Source of the DNA: Shewanella sp. MR-4
GTDB taxonomy: Bacteria; Pseudomonadota; Gammaproteobacteria; Enterobacterales; Shewanellaceae
Assembly: GCF_000014685.1 (NCBI RefSeq)
Contig: NC_008321.1
Location: 62,001 to 126,000, forward strand
Length of the DNA stretch: 64,000 bases
Direction: 5' to 3'
Made by a program: the position numbers and the translations under genes. The notes below the pieces were generated by a model, which worked only from the letters and a program-made list of their open reading frames with translations, did not search any database and was not told the origin of the DNA. This document shows positions 26,278-35,388 of this stretch, piece after piece (position 1 is the first letter of the stretch; each line of letters opens with the position of its first letter).

Positions 26278-27584
26278 GTGCCGCGAAACCCATAGCAGAA
26301 TCAACGACCCGCATCGGTACTAGCCATTCGCTCAATCCCTTTAACGGTATGCTGCGCCTGTGGTTTTTTGATGTGGGCAGCGTGAGTTTTATAGGCACAG
26401 GCATATTTGGCTTGGCTCTGAGTGTGTTAGCGGGATGGGCGGGGCAAAAAGCGAGTTTCGATATTTTTGTCACTATGGGGCTAGTGTCTACCTCGGCAGC
26501 GGTGGCATGGCAGCTGATCCGCCTGATGGCGAGTGAGTGCTCCATCTTAATCCCCCGTTATCGGCAGAATATTTTTATCCAGTGTGAAGTGATGCTGATA
26601 GGCGCCTTTAGCCTTGCGGTGTTGCAGTGTGTGCTGTTTGACCTGACCGATACTCTGTCGTTACTGGTCTTTGCCCAAGGGATAAGTCTTGGGTTTATCT
26701 TGTTGTGCCTGCGACAAACCCAATGGTTTTACAGCTCCTTTTTACTGTTTATCTTAGTGCCGTTTTCCAACGAGTTGGCGGAGCAAGTGCCGTTGTGGCT
26801 GAGCATCATAGTGCTGTTTGTGTTAGCCGCTTTGATTTGGCGCCGATGCTTAGTGTTACCTTGGCGGGTGGAGGCACGAAGTGTGTATCTTAACGGCTTG
26901 GAAATGGGCTGGTTTTGGCTGCCCAGCCTGCAATCCATACGGATATTGACTCGGTTAGAGCGTTATCTGCATCCGGTTAATTTTTTTATCGGTCCTATGC
27001 TGACCGTGTTGCTGCTGTTGCTCCCCGTGTTAACCATCGGGCTTGGGATCGTCTCCCACGAACTGCATTGGAACTTCCCGGTATTACTGCTACTGGCACA
27101 ATTTAGTGTGATTAGTTGCTCGTTGGTGCATTGGAGCCGTGTACAACGCTCTCGGGCGACTGAAATGCTGCTGTTGATGCCAAGCTTCGACGGCCGTGCT
27201 GGCTTAGTTAAGGCCTTTGGTCGTGGTCAACAACGCTTGCTGCTTCTGCTCAGTTTGAGCGTGTTAATCTGCAGTCTGTTTGTCACTTGGCTCGATGGTG
27301 ATTTGAGCTTACCTCTGCTGGCGCACATAGTGATGAGCACATATTGGGCCTGCGCCTTAGTGTTAGGGCTAGGTTGCCTGTGTCGCCGCGTATTGCAGGT
27401 GAGCCTGACCATGCTGGTGGTGCTTGGGCATTCGCTCTGGGTGTCTATTAGCCTCGCGGCGCTGCAACACGAGGGCAGTCTGCTCTATTGGTCACTGGGT
27501 AATCTAGTGCTACTGATCCTTGGTCAAATCGCACTGATTTGGGGCAGTAAAAAGCTCTGGCAGGGCGACATTACCGGGCTCTAA
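26274..27584 (+). CDS. Membrane subunit of the GntR-linked ABC transporter
   Basis: 436 aa with about 12 hydrophobic segments and no enzyme motif. It overlaps the ATPase gene by ATGA, so it is most likely its permease partner. It resembles no well-known permease family that I can name. The substrate is unknown; YtrA-type systems often respond to cell-wall antibiotics, which is inference here. Confidence 0.7.
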   Translation: MSAAKPIAESTTRIGTSHSLNPFNGMLRLWFFDVGSVSFIGTGIFGLALSVLAGWAGQKASFDIFVTMGLVSTSAAVAWQLIRLMASECSILIPRYRQNIFIQCEVMLIGAFSLAVLQCVLFDLTDTLSLLVFAQGISLGFILLCLRQTQWFYSSFLLFILVPFSNELAEQVPLWLSIIVLFVLAALIWRRCLVLPWRVEARSVYLNGLEMGWFWLPSLQSIRILTRLERYLHPVNFFIGPMLTVLLLLLPVLTIGLGIVSHELHWNFPVLLLLAQFSVISCSLVHWSRVQRSRATEMLLLMPSFDGRAGLVKAFGRGQQRLLLLLSLSVLICSLFVTWLDGDLSLPLLAHIVMSTYWACALVLGLGCLCRRVLQVSLTMLVVLGHSLWVSISLAALQHEGSLLYWSLGNLVLLILGQIALIWGSKKLWQGDITGL

Positions 27585-27712
27585 TTGCCCTGAAATGGCG
27601 TGATTTGGGCGACATTTGCACAAGATTAGAGCAAAAACTCTTAGTTTTTAGCTTGCCTTCAGGTAGAATGCCGCAAAAGCGGTACACTTGTAAGCTAAAA
27701 GGTGAGTCACTC

Positions 27713-29506
27713 ATGTCTCTCGAACAATATCACGTAATTCGACTATTACAGCAGCAAAGCCAGTCATTAAAAGAGGCTATAGCGCTGGAAGGTTTTGAAA
27801 TGGCTGCGCCTTGGCATCAAGTCAGTTGGCAGGCATTCGATCAAATCAGCCATAAAATTGCACAGGTGTTGATTGAACTTGGCGTACAAGTGCAAGACCG
27901 TTGCGTGATCCTGTCGCAAAACTGCCCTCAATGGACCTGCGCCGACATAGGTACCCTGAAAAGTCGTGCCGTTGTGGTCCCCATTTACCCGACCAGTACC
28001 TTAGAGCAAGCCAGCTTTATCATTAACGATGCGGCGGCTAAGGTGATTTTTGTCGACGACGCTAAGCAATATGCGCTGGCCTGTGAGCTGCAAAAACAGT
28101 GTCCAACCCTAGAGCATGTGATTGTGTTTGACGCGAGTGTTGAGCTGGCGCAGGACAAGGCTCAACATCAGCATTTAGACAGTTTGCTAGCCAAAGAATA
28201 TGGCCAGAGTGCTGAGCTTGAGCAGCGCTTAAAGGATGCCAATCTCGACGACCTGTTAACCCTAATTTATACCTCTGGTACCACGGGCGACCCTAAGGGC
28301 GTGATGCTGGATTACCGCAATATGGCTTCGACTGTGCGTCAGCACGATCAGATCCTGCCGTTTACCACTGGCGATGTGTCGTTAGCTTTCCTACCGCTAA
28401 GCCATGTGTTTGAGCGTGGTTGGAGCTTCTATGTGCTGTGCCGTGGCGGCCACAACGTGTATCTGCAAAACACCCAAAGAGTGAAAGAGGCCATCAGCGC
28501 CGTGCGTCCGCATACCCTGTGCGTGGTGCCGCGTTTCCTCGAGAAGGTTTACAGCGCAGTGCAGGATAAGGTCGCTAAATCCGCCGAAGGCCGTAAAAAA
28601 CTCTTCGCCTGGGCCATGGGCGTCGGCGAACGCCAGTTTGAGGTGAGCCAAGGCCGCGCTAAGGGCGGTTTATGGTTATCCTTGCAATGGCGTTTAGCGC
28701 ACAAGCTGGTTTACAGCAAGTTGCAAGCCGTGCTCGGTGGGCGCTTAAAGTTTATGCCCTGCGGTGGCGCCGCCCTCGATTTAAACGTGGCGTCTTTCTT
28801 CCATGCTATTGGTATTCCGGTACTTTGTGGTTACGGCATGACGGAAACGAACGCCACAGTGACCTGTAATACCCTAGATAACCGAGTTGCGGGTTCGAAC
28901 GGTAAAGTATTGCCCGAAATCGAGGTGAAGCTAGGTAAGGACGATGAGATTTTAGTCCGTGGCGACACTGTGATGCGCGGTTATTACAATCGCCCCGAAG
29001 ACACTGCAGCTGCCTTCGAAGATGGCTGGTTAAAGACTGGCGATGCGGGACGACTCGATGCCAATGGCAATTTATTTATTACCGACCGCATCAAAGAGTT
29101 AATGAAAACTTCCAACGGTAAATACATTGCTCCGCAGCGGGTTGAAGGCACAGTGGGCCGTTGCCCCTTTATCGAACAGGTGGCTGTGATTGCCGATGCC
29201 CGTAACTATGTGACGGCGCTGATTGTGCCAGCCTTTGAATCCCTCGAAGCCTGGGCCAAGGATAAGGGCTTGAAATACGAGTCGTCTATCGAGCTGCTGC
29301 GTCACAGCCATGTGGTTGAACATTTCGAGCAGCGCTTAAAGCATTTGCAGCAAGAGTTGGCGGGGTTTGAGCAAATCAAAAAGTTTACCCTGTTGCCTGA
29401 AGCCTTTTCGATGGAGGCGGGATTAATCACCCCGACGCTGAAATTGCGCCGCAAAATGATTTACCACAAGTACGCCCACGAAATTAATGCGATGTACAAT
29501 AATTGA
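27713..29506 (+). CDS. Long-chain acyl-CoA synthetase (AMP-forming)
   Basis: 597 aa, of the ANL adenylate-forming family and closest to long-chain fatty acid CoA ligases (FAA1/FadD15 type). The P-loop is LIYTSGTTGDPKGVML, the A5 motif is CGYGMTETNATVTC, and GWLKTGDAGRLDANG carries the conserved Asp. The catalytic Lys region near the end is LMKTSNGKYIAPQRVE. It activates fatty acids as acyl-CoA in the cytoplasm. An upstream in-frame start would add 36 residues unlike the family; AAAAGGTGAG is placed for the ATG at 27713. An intrinsic terminator follows. Confidence 0.92.
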   Translation: MSLEQYHVIRLLQQQSQSLKEAIALEGFEMAAPWHQVSWQAFDQISHKIAQVLIELGVQVQDRCVILSQNCPQWTCADIGTLKSRAVVVPIYPTSTLEQASFIINDAAAKVIFVDDAKQYALACELQKQCPTLEHVIVFDASVELAQDKAQHQHLDSLLAKEYGQSAELEQRLKDANLDDLLTLIYTSGTTGDPKGVMLDYRNMASTVRQHDQILPFTTGDVSLAFLPLSHVFERGWSFYVLCRGGHNVYLQNTQRVKEAISAVRPHTLCVVPRFLEKVYSAVQDKVAKSAEGRKKLFAWAMGVGERQFEVSQGRAKGGLWLSLQWRLAHKLVYSKLQAVLGGRLKFMPCGGAALDLNVASFFHAIGIPVLCGYGMTETNATVTCNTLDNRVAGSNGKVLPEIEVKLGKDDEILVRGDTVMRGYYNRPEDTAAAFEDGWLKTGDAGRLDANGNLFITDRIKELMKTSNGKYIAPQRVEGTVGRCPFIEQVAVIADARNYVTALIVPAFESLEAWAKDKGLKYESSIELLRHSHVVEHFEQRLKHLQQELAGFEQIKKFTLLPEAFSMEAGLITPTLKLRRKMIYHKYAHEINAMYNN

Positions 29507-29525
29507 TTGTTAAATCTTTGATCTT

Positions 29526-29550
29526 AAAAGGCCGCTTAGCGGCCTTTTTT
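29526..29550 (+). terminator. Intrinsic terminator after acyl-CoA synthetase
   Basis: AAAAGGCCGC (29526-29535), loop TTA, GCGGCCTTTT (29539-29548), with the T-run continuing. Confidence 0.9.
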
Positions 29551-29646
29551 GTGTCAGCCACTTCCTGAAGCATCTGACTTCGCTTAAAATTCGTCCCGCT
29601 TACTGGTGCGCACGAGGCGCAAGGTGTCGGTGTTAAGGATAGTTAA

Positions 29647-32136
29647 ATGGAACTTTCGATTCGTCGTTTATGCGCCGCGGCTGGTGCGGTGTTGCTCTCT
29701 TCTTTTGCGGTTATTCCTGCTGCACTTGCGGCGGAATATGACAAAATGGTTCACGGTCCCGTGGATCTTCCCAATGGCCAATGGCTCAATTTTTATCAAA
29801 AAGATCAACAGGTATGGGGCGAAATGCTCTACGGCGATGCGCCTGGTGTACGCATTGACGATTACGGCCGCGCCGAAATCGTGGCGGTGTTTTACTATGA
29901 CTTCGACAAGGGCGGCACTAAAGAAGTGATCGTCATGCTCAAGGATGCCGATGGCCAGCATCTGCGGGGTTATGGTTTTGAGGGCGAGGAGTTGACTAAA
30001 CTGCCGCGCTTGCAAGCCGTGCTCGATGAAGTCGCACCCACCATTAGCACCTTTACCGTCGGCGGCGTTCGCAAAGTATTAAGCCAGTTACCACCTCAGC
30101 AGTATCGTATGACCTATGAGGCTGAGGGCGTCCAAGATCCTGACATCAAAGCGATTCTTGATGGTGCCTCTAAACTCAAACCGACCTTAATTGGTTATCG
30201 CAACTCTGAAGGCACGGCGACGGATGTAAAAACCGCAGTGGAATACAAGCTGCGCTATCCCCTGACTCGCACCGATAAGGATGCCGAGGGGCGTGAACGA
30301 AAATACAGTCTGGTGGTAACCTTTGATCGCAGCGCCTACGTCGAAGAAGATAGCAGCTTTATGCTGGTGGCCATTGGTTACGAGGCCGATGACATCGATT
30401 GGCTTAAAAATGGCGGCGACAAAATCCCTCGTACTGGGCCTTTTTACGAATTTATGAGCATGGGCAGTACTTGGGCTGGCGTTGCCAGTGAAGCCCATTA
30501 TGTGCAGGGTGAGCTGGATGGTCACTTTGCCGCCTACGATGCCCGCAATGGCAGTGTGATGTATGCCGGTGACTATAAGCTGGGTAAGCAAGTGGGTAAG
30601 TGGATTGAAGCCGACGGCCGTGAAACCTATTGGGAAGGCGAGTACCTCGACGGTAAGAAACAGGGCAAATGGGTGTTGCAGTCCATGATGGATGATGCCG
30701 ATAACTACGGCTTTATTCACTACAACAAGGGTGTGCCCGATGGCCCGAGTGAAATCTATACCCCAGATTACGATTCCAGCACCGAAGGCGCGAAGAAGTT
30801 GTCCGAAAAGGGCATTTATCTCAATGGCGTAAAAGATGGCGAGTGGCTTGAGTCCGATGGCAGCAAAGGCCAATACCAAAAGGGCGTGAAACAAGGCGCT
30901 TGGGTGGAAAAGGTCACTCAAGGGGATTATCGTTTTCAAACTGGTGAAGGCAGCTACCTCGATGGTAAGCGTTCAGGCACTTGGGTGTATATTCGCACGC
31001 CCGATGAGAACGATGCTTTTACCACTAAGCAATCGGTGACTTATCTCTACAAAACCGAAGTCAACTATGAGAATGGCCTACACCAAGGTGAGGCTAAGCT
31101 ATTCAATAAAGATAATTTTATGTTCGCCCTCAAACATTACGATAAGGGCCGCCTCCACGGCGAAAGTCTATGGTACTCAGCGCCAAATATCGTCAGCAAT
31201 GTTGCCAATTATCGTCAAGGGGAGTTGGATGGCGAACAAATGTGGCTCGAGCCTAACGGCGATCTGAATGAGCTGAGTCAGTATAAGTTTAATGACGCCG
31301 TAAAGCTTAAGCCTTCGCAGGATGAATGCATGATGCGAAAAGAGCCCTACGCAGGCGATTGTGAGGGGGTGTTAAGTTCAAAAAATGCTGAAACTAGCTC
31401 TATTAAAGACGGTGAGCAACGTGTATATCGCGGCGGCCAACTATCCGAATTAAGCTATTACACTAATGGGTCAGTCGATAAAGAATATCGATTCGATTCT
31501 AACGGTCGCTTAATGTCCTTGCAGACTTATAAAGCGGGTCTGGAATACGGCCCAAGCATCCGCTATTCCACCGACGGCGGCTATTCGCTCGTGCAATATG
31601 GTCATCTTATCAATAACCGTCTTTCTGGCCCCCATTACACTTTCTACCCGAACGGCCAGTTAAAGAGCTTGTGGAACTATTGCCAGCAAGAAGGCGAAAC
31701 CTGGAACGGTGAACCTTATTTCTGGGATAACGCCATTGCGCGCTGTGGTATCCAGCGGGAGTATTTTGATAATGGTGCCGTGAGTTGTATCGAGGATCTC
31801 GACAGCAATTATGCCGTGGATAAAGTCTGTTACGACCGCAATGGTAAGTTAGCCAGCGAAATGCTGCGTATTGACGAGCAGCATGTGGTGCATAAGCGCT
31901 ATATGAACGGTGTTATCTATCAAGAGGAACCCGGATTCTCGGATTTTTCCCATGTGACTAAGGGGCGCAAAATCTATCACTTAGAAAACCCTAAAAGCCA
32001 TGGTGTGTTTAAGTCCTACGACAGCAGCGGCAAGCTCAAATACGAAAAAATATTCGATATGGGTAAGGCTGGCTGTATGAAAAAGTACGATGCTAACGGC
32101 AAGCAAACCCCAGAGACCGCGAGCTGCCAGTTCTAG
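29647..32136 (+). CDS. Exported YwqK/MORN-repeat protein
   Basis: 829 aa. The signal peptide is MELSIRRLCAAAGAVLLSSF, with cleavage likely after PAALA. The body contains many short MORN-like or YwqK-like repeats of the form Y-x-x-G-x-x-x-G-x-W, such as GDYKLGKQVGKWIEADGRET, GEYLDGKKQGKWV and YLNGVKDGEWLESDG. These continue to the C-terminus (FYPNGQLKSLWNY, YDSSGKLKYEKIF). Residues 30-270 are a different, non-repeat region. The length is much greater than YwqK antitoxin-like proteins. The repeats suggest binding to lipid or to another envelope partner. No function is known to me. AGGATAG lies before the ATG. Confidence 0.8.
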   Translation: MELSIRRLCAAAGAVLLSSFAVIPAALAAEYDKMVHGPVDLPNGQWLNFYQKDQQVWGEMLYGDAPGVRIDDYGRAEIVAVFYYDFDKGGTKEVIVMLKDADGQHLRGYGFEGEELTKLPRLQAVLDEVAPTISTFTVGGVRKVLSQLPPQQYRMTYEAEGVQDPDIKAILDGASKLKPTLIGYRNSEGTATDVKTAVEYKLRYPLTRTDKDAEGRERKYSLVVTFDRSAYVEEDSSFMLVAIGYEADDIDWLKNGGDKIPRTGPFYEFMSMGSTWAGVASEAHYVQGELDGHFAAYDARNGSVMYAGDYKLGKQVGKWIEADGRETYWEGEYLDGKKQGKWVLQSMMDDADNYGFIHYNKGVPDGPSEIYTPDYDSSTEGAKKLSEKGIYLNGVKDGEWLESDGSKGQYQKGVKQGAWVEKVTQGDYRFQTGEGSYLDGKRSGTWVYIRTPDENDAFTTKQSVTYLYKTEVNYENGLHQGEAKLFNKDNFMFALKHYDKGRLHGESLWYSAPNIVSNVANYRQGELDGEQMWLEPNGDLNELSQYKFNDAVKLKPSQDECMMRKEPYAGDCEGVLSSKNAETSSIKDGEQRVYRGGQLSELSYYTNGSVDKEYRFDSNGRLMSLQTYKAGLEYGPSIRYSTDGGYSLVQYGHLINNRLSGPHYTFYPNGQLKSLWNYCQQEGETWNGEPYFWDNAIARCGIQREYFDNGAVSCIEDLDSNYAVDKVCYDRNGKLASEMLRIDEQHVVHKRYMNGVIYQEEPGFSDFSHVTKGRKIYHLENPKSHGVFKSYDSSGKLKYEKIFDMGKAGCMKKYDANGKQTPETASCQF

Positions 32137-32243
32137 CATCGCGCTTCTTATTTCTGTTAGGCTTGGTGGGGATAAACGGGGCAAGCACCTCGTTTATCCC
32201 ATTCACAGCATAAAAGTATAAGAACAACAAAAGGGAAGTTTGC

Positions 32244-32654
32244 ATGTCAGTCACCGAATACAGCCTCGAAATCCACCCAAGATTTACCGAAACCGATGGT
32301 CTAGGCCATATCAACAACACAGTGATCCCCGTGTGGTGTGAGGCGGCGCGCACGCCAATCTTCGAGATTTTTAATCCCGAGTTGGATTTGCATCAGTGGA
32401 ACCTCATAGTGGCAGGCTTTACCGTGGCCTTTATCGCACCGACTTATTACGGCAAGAGTGTGACGGTGAAAACCTATGTCAGCCGTATCGGCAATAGCAG
32501 CTTCGAGCTGACTCAAACCTGTTGGCAGGCTGGCAATAAAACCGCCGAAGTGAAAACCACGCTGGTGCACTACGATTACAGCTGCGAGAAGAGTCGTCTC
32601 ATCCCGGAAGATATTCGTGAAATCTTAGCTAGCCTGAATGGTGAAGCTGCTTAA
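32244..32654 (+). CDS. Acyl-CoA thioesterase, 4HBT hotdog family
   Basis: 136 aa. A single hotdog fold of the 4-hydroxybenzoyl-CoA thioesterase type, with the N-terminal active-site stretch RFTETDGLGHINNTVIPVWC, in which the Asp of the family is present (TDGLGHINN). It hydrolyses acyl-CoA thioesters; chain length is unknown. A good AAAGGGAAG site precedes the ATG. The gene is followed after 13 bp by a large perfect palindrome. Confidence 0.85.
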   Translation: MSVTEYSLEIHPRFTETDGLGHINNTVIPVWCEAARTPIFEIFNPELDLHQWNLIVAGFTVAFIAPTYYGKSVTVKTYVSRIGNSSFELTQTCWQAGNKTAEVKTTLVHYDYSCEKSRLIPEDIREILASLNGEAA

Positions 32655-32667
32655 GTTTGATATTTGC

Positions 32668-32699
32668 TTTCACCACGTAATTGCAATTACGTGGTGAAA
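32668..32699. repeat. 32-bp perfect palindrome
   Basis: TTTCACCACGTAATTG (32668-32683) is followed directly by its exact reverse complement (32684-32699), with no spacer and no T-run. It could be a protein-binding site or a cruciform; a hairpin terminator is less likely. Confidence 0.85.
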
Positions 32700-32718
32700 A
32701 CGCTACCTTGTCGGCCGC

Positions 32719-32740
32719 AAATGTGACGCGGATCACTTAT
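32719..32740 (+). promoter_or_regulatory. Putative CRP site upstream of HPP gene
   Basis: TGTGA (32722-32726), six bases, TCACT (32733-32737), preceded by AAA: one mismatch from the TGTGA-N6-TCACA core. It is centred about 42 bp before the ATG of the HPP gene. Confidence 0.6.
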
Positions 32741-32771
32741 CCGCGCTTTCTCTCTACCGGCCGGATTTAGC

Positions 32772-33320
32772 ATGAGATTTTACTTCACCCGAATGCGTTC
32801 TAAGGACATCTGTCCGCCACGACAACCCCTGAAAAAGATCGTTTGGTCATGGATAGGGGCCTTTTGTGGTATTTATTTAGTCGCCAGTCTCGCCACTTAT
32901 ATGGGCGAACATCTGCTCGGCACTATGTTTGTGATTGGCTCATTTGGAGCGTCGGCGGTATTAGTCTATGGTGCGCCGCTAGCAGAGTTTTCTCAGCCAC
33001 GTAACTTGATTGGCGGCAGTGTGCTATCGGCACTGATTGGTGTGGCTGTTTATCAAGTGTTTGCCGATTATATGGTGCTCGCGAGTGCGCTAGCCGTATC
33101 ACTCGCCATCGCATTGATGTATTTAACTCGCACGCTGCATCCACCGGGCGGCGCAACGGCGTTAATTGCTGTGATAGGCGGTGAGAACGTGCATCAACTC
33201 GGGTATCTCTATGCGTTGATGCCAGTCTTTCTCGGCACATTGCTGCTATTGCTGGTGGCGCTGGTAGTGAATAACCTCTCCACCGATCCCAAACGCCACT
33301 ATCCAGTGTATTGGATTTAG
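32772..33320 (+). CDS. HPP family membrane protein
   Basis: 182 aa with about four membrane segments and the defining motif LHPPGGATALIAVIGG. The N-terminal part (GTMFVIGSFGASAVLVYGAP) is also typical. HPP proteins of bacteria and plastids are linked to transport, including nitrite; the substrate here is not shown. It is preceded by a CRP-like site. A second in-frame Met at residue 8 could be an alternative start. Confidence 0.88.
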   Translation: MRFYFTRMRSKDICPPRQPLKKIVWSWIGAFCGIYLVASLATYMGEHLLGTMFVIGSFGASAVLVYGAPLAEFSQPRNLIGGSVLSALIGVAVYQVFADYMVLASALAVSLAIALMYLTRTLHPPGGATALIAVIGGENVHQLGYLYALMPVFLGTLLLLLVALVVNNLSTDPKRHYPVYWI

Positions 33321-33374
33321 CTCAGTACAGTACAAGTCAAAATAAATCCTTAAACTCGGATGCGGCTTAAGGAT

Positions 33375-33979
33375 CTACTCTAGATAGATAAGCAAGAAGG
33401 TGCAGTTAAGTACTTTAAAATCAGAATTTTGGATTGGCGTGTAGATTTCGGCAGGGCTAGGGCCGCGCCATGTTTCTCTTTGTTCGTGAGTGAGCTGAAA
33501 CGCTTGTTGAGTATGCTTTAATTGAACCTTGAGTTGTTCTCCATCAAAAAACCAAGTTCCAATGTGCTGCTCTAGCTCAAAGTTATTGTTGGTCGGTTTT
33601 TCGTATTCGAGTACGACTTGGCCTTGTGGCGTAAGTAAATACCGACATTATTCGTGCTGAAAAAGTGTTTACCTTCGGCAAATTTATAGATTGCTGGCTC
33701 GGTAAAACCCTGGCCTTTTAGGATGTTTTCAATTTCCGCTATGGCTTGGGTATCGCGAAAAGCCGGATTGGTGGCGATTACGGCATTTGGAAATTCCACC
33801 GGAATAGCAATCGGGCTTTGACTCACCTGCCAACCGAATTGTATCAAGGCCGTTTCAATGGCTTGTATCTTAACTTGCTCAACACCTTGAGTAATCAAAA
33901 TGGCTTGGCGTTGTTGGCAAGCGGATATGAGAGTTAGGCTGACAAGCAGTAAACCCTGGCAAACTCGAGTTAGGTTCAT
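33375..33979 (-). pseudogene. Lipoprotein gene broken by a frameshift
   Basis: The first frame encodes 135 aa with lipobox LISAC and ends at a stop at 33572. A second frame on the same strand continues from about 33648 to a stop at 33375-33377 with about 90 coherent residues (RYLLTPQGQVVLEYEKPT, ELEQHIGTWFFDGEQLK). The first frame's last residues (RHKAKSYSNTKNRPTITLS) have no such character. The total length is one base short of a multiple of three. One lost base near 33636-33648, or a sequencing error, explains this. The intact product would be a lipoprotein of about 201 aa of unknown function. Confidence 0.8.
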
Positions 33980-34028
33980 GTAGCAGCATTCCTTTGCGGC
34001 GATATCATTGATTATGTTATAAAACTAG

Positions 34029-34292
34029 TTATTTCAAAAACTTCTGTACATACCAACAGCTGGCTGCTATCTCAAAATCTTGGGCTTTAGCCCACTTTAG
34101 GCCATGGCGAACTAAACGTTCGGCAAGGCCTTTGCCGCGTAGCTCGTCGGGCACAAAGGTACGGTTAAAGTCGATGTGCTGACCATTGAGTCGGTATTCC
34201 AGCACGGCTTCATGCCCGTCAACGGGGATCACAAAGCGTTGCTGATCCTGTTGATGCTCAATGGCGACTTCTATTGGCGCTTTTTCTGACAT
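34029..34292 (-). CDS. Small GNAT-like acetyltransferase (YjdJ type)
   Basis: 87 aa. The motif VPDELRGKGLAERLVRHGLKWA is the acetyl-CoA binding R/Q-x-x-G-x-G/A region of small GNAT proteins such as E. coli YjdJ. The short central strand and IAASCWYVQKFLK end match this subgroup. The substrate is unknown. Confidence 0.85.
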   Translation of the reverse strand: MSEKAPIEVAIEHQQDQQRFVIPVDGHEAVLEYRLNGQHIDFNRTFVPDELRGKGLAERLVRHGLKWAKAQDFEIAASCWYVQKFLK

Positions 34293-34351
34293 ACAGCCTC
34301 CCTCTGATATGGCCTAAAGTGTTATGGCAATGTTGCCATAGACTCGGTAGC

Positions 34352-34816
34352 TTAAGCTTGCTCGTGTTGTTTAAGAATGGCGAGTAATTCCGTGGGAAGC
34401 TCGGCTTTTTGGCCTGTTTTAAAGTTAAACATCACAGCGACCGAAGAACCTAAGGTCGTTATGGCCTGTTGCTGCTTACTAAAGGCCTGATAATGCATGG
34501 TAAATCTGTCGCTTTGAATATCGCTGATACTCACGCTGACCAATAGCGTATCGGGGAAGGTTACTGGACGTTTATAGCGGGCCTGATTTTCGCTAATCAC
34601 TGGACCAACACCGGATTTATACAGGGCATCGAGTGGAAAGAGGCGGTTGAAAAAGTCGATACGTGCGGTTTCAAAATAGCGGAAATAGACCACGTTGTTG
34701 ACGTGTTGCAGCGCATCCATTTCGCCCCAAGCCACGGGGATTTCGGTCACTATAGGGTGCTGTGCGAGAAACTTTTCCATTGGACTTAGTGTTGGACTTT
34801 CCATTGCATTACTCAT
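34352..34816 (-). CDS. Acyl-CoA thioesterase, YbgC/FadM type
   Basis: 154 aa, single hotdog fold with the active-site Asp region VAWGEMDALQHVNNVVYFRY. The Asp-x-x-x-His-x-N-N pattern marks the 4HBT/YbgC group. It hydrolyses acyl-CoA in the cytoplasm. The start at 34822 would be TTG; the ATG at 34816 has AGAG in better position. It is the second thioesterase within 2.5 kb, of a different subgroup from the one at 32244. Confidence 0.85.
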   Translation of the reverse strand: MSNAMESPTLSPMEKFLAQHPIVTEIPVAWGEMDALQHVNNVVYFRYFETARIDFFNRLFPLDALYKSGVGPVISENQARYKRPVTFPDTLLVSVSISDIQSDRFTMHYQAFSKQQQAITTLGSSVAVMFNFKTGQKAELPTELLAILKQHEQA

Positions 34817-34963
34817 AGTCAAAAGCTCTAGTTAAAACGCTCGTTTAAGGCAGCCAGACTAGCAGTATAAAGTGCGAGCGACAAGCCTAAAGCGCGGTGA
34901 TATGCTGGCTAAGGCTTGGAGGTTTATGATGATTTTTTCAATTATTTTAATGGATTAAATACT

Positions 34964-35317
34964 ATGTATATTGGTGCTGTGGCGAAGCAAACTGGCCTGT
35001 CGATCAAGGCGATTCGCCTCTACGAGGAGTGGGGACTGATCAGTGCGCCGATCCGTAAGGGGCGTTATCGCACTTATAGCGCAACCGATATAAAGCAGTT
35101 AATGCTGATCAAAGAGGCCAAAACCTTAGGTATCAAACTCTCGCAACTTAAAGACTTGTTTACCGAGGGGGAGCAGGCGGCGCAGCTTGAGTCTGTGCAG
35201 CAGTTTTTATTGAATATCAAAGCCGATTTCCAGCGGCAGATTAGCGAATTAGAAGATAAATTAGTCAGGCTCGATGCCTGTATTGATGGTTTGGATACCT
35301 GTGAATCCCGCGCCTAA
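34964..35317 (+). CDS. MerR-family regulator A
   Basis: 117 aa. The N-terminal MerR helix-turn-helix is MYIGAVAKQTGLSIKAIRLY, followed by wing EEWGLISAPIRKGRYRTYSA and a long dimerisation helix. The C-terminus contains two Cys (DACIDGLDTCESRA), which might bind metal or sense redox state, but the spacing does not settle it. A MerR-type promoter with a perfect dyad lies directly downstream, before the flavodoxin-fold gene, which is the likely target. Confidence 0.85.
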   Translation: MYIGAVAKQTGLSIKAIRLYEEWGLISAPIRKGRYRTYSATDIKQLMLIKEAKTLGIKLSQLKDLFTEGEQAAQLESVQQFLLNIKADFQRQISELEDKLVRLDACIDGLDTCESRA

Positions 35318-35325
35318 TTGCATGC

Positions 35326-35356
35326 TTGACTCTGCCCCTAGGGGCAGAGCTTAAGC
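35326..35356 (+). promoter_or_regulatory. MerR-type promoter with 9-bp dyad
   Basis: -35 TTGACT (35326-35331), 19-bp spacer, weak -10 TTAAGC (35351-35356). The dyad CTCTGCCCC (35330-35338), TA, GGGGCAGAG (35341-35349) fills the over-long spacer, the hallmark of MerR activation by DNA twisting. Confidence 0.75.
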
Positions 35357-35388
35357 TGTTGTCATATTGAATACTCAAGGTTTTTACT

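Noticed and set aside
30187..30939. 250-codon open frame on the minus strand
   Set aside because: It lies fully within the YwqK/MORN-repeat gene in antisense, and its protein has no coherent domain; it is a shadow of that gene's codon bias.
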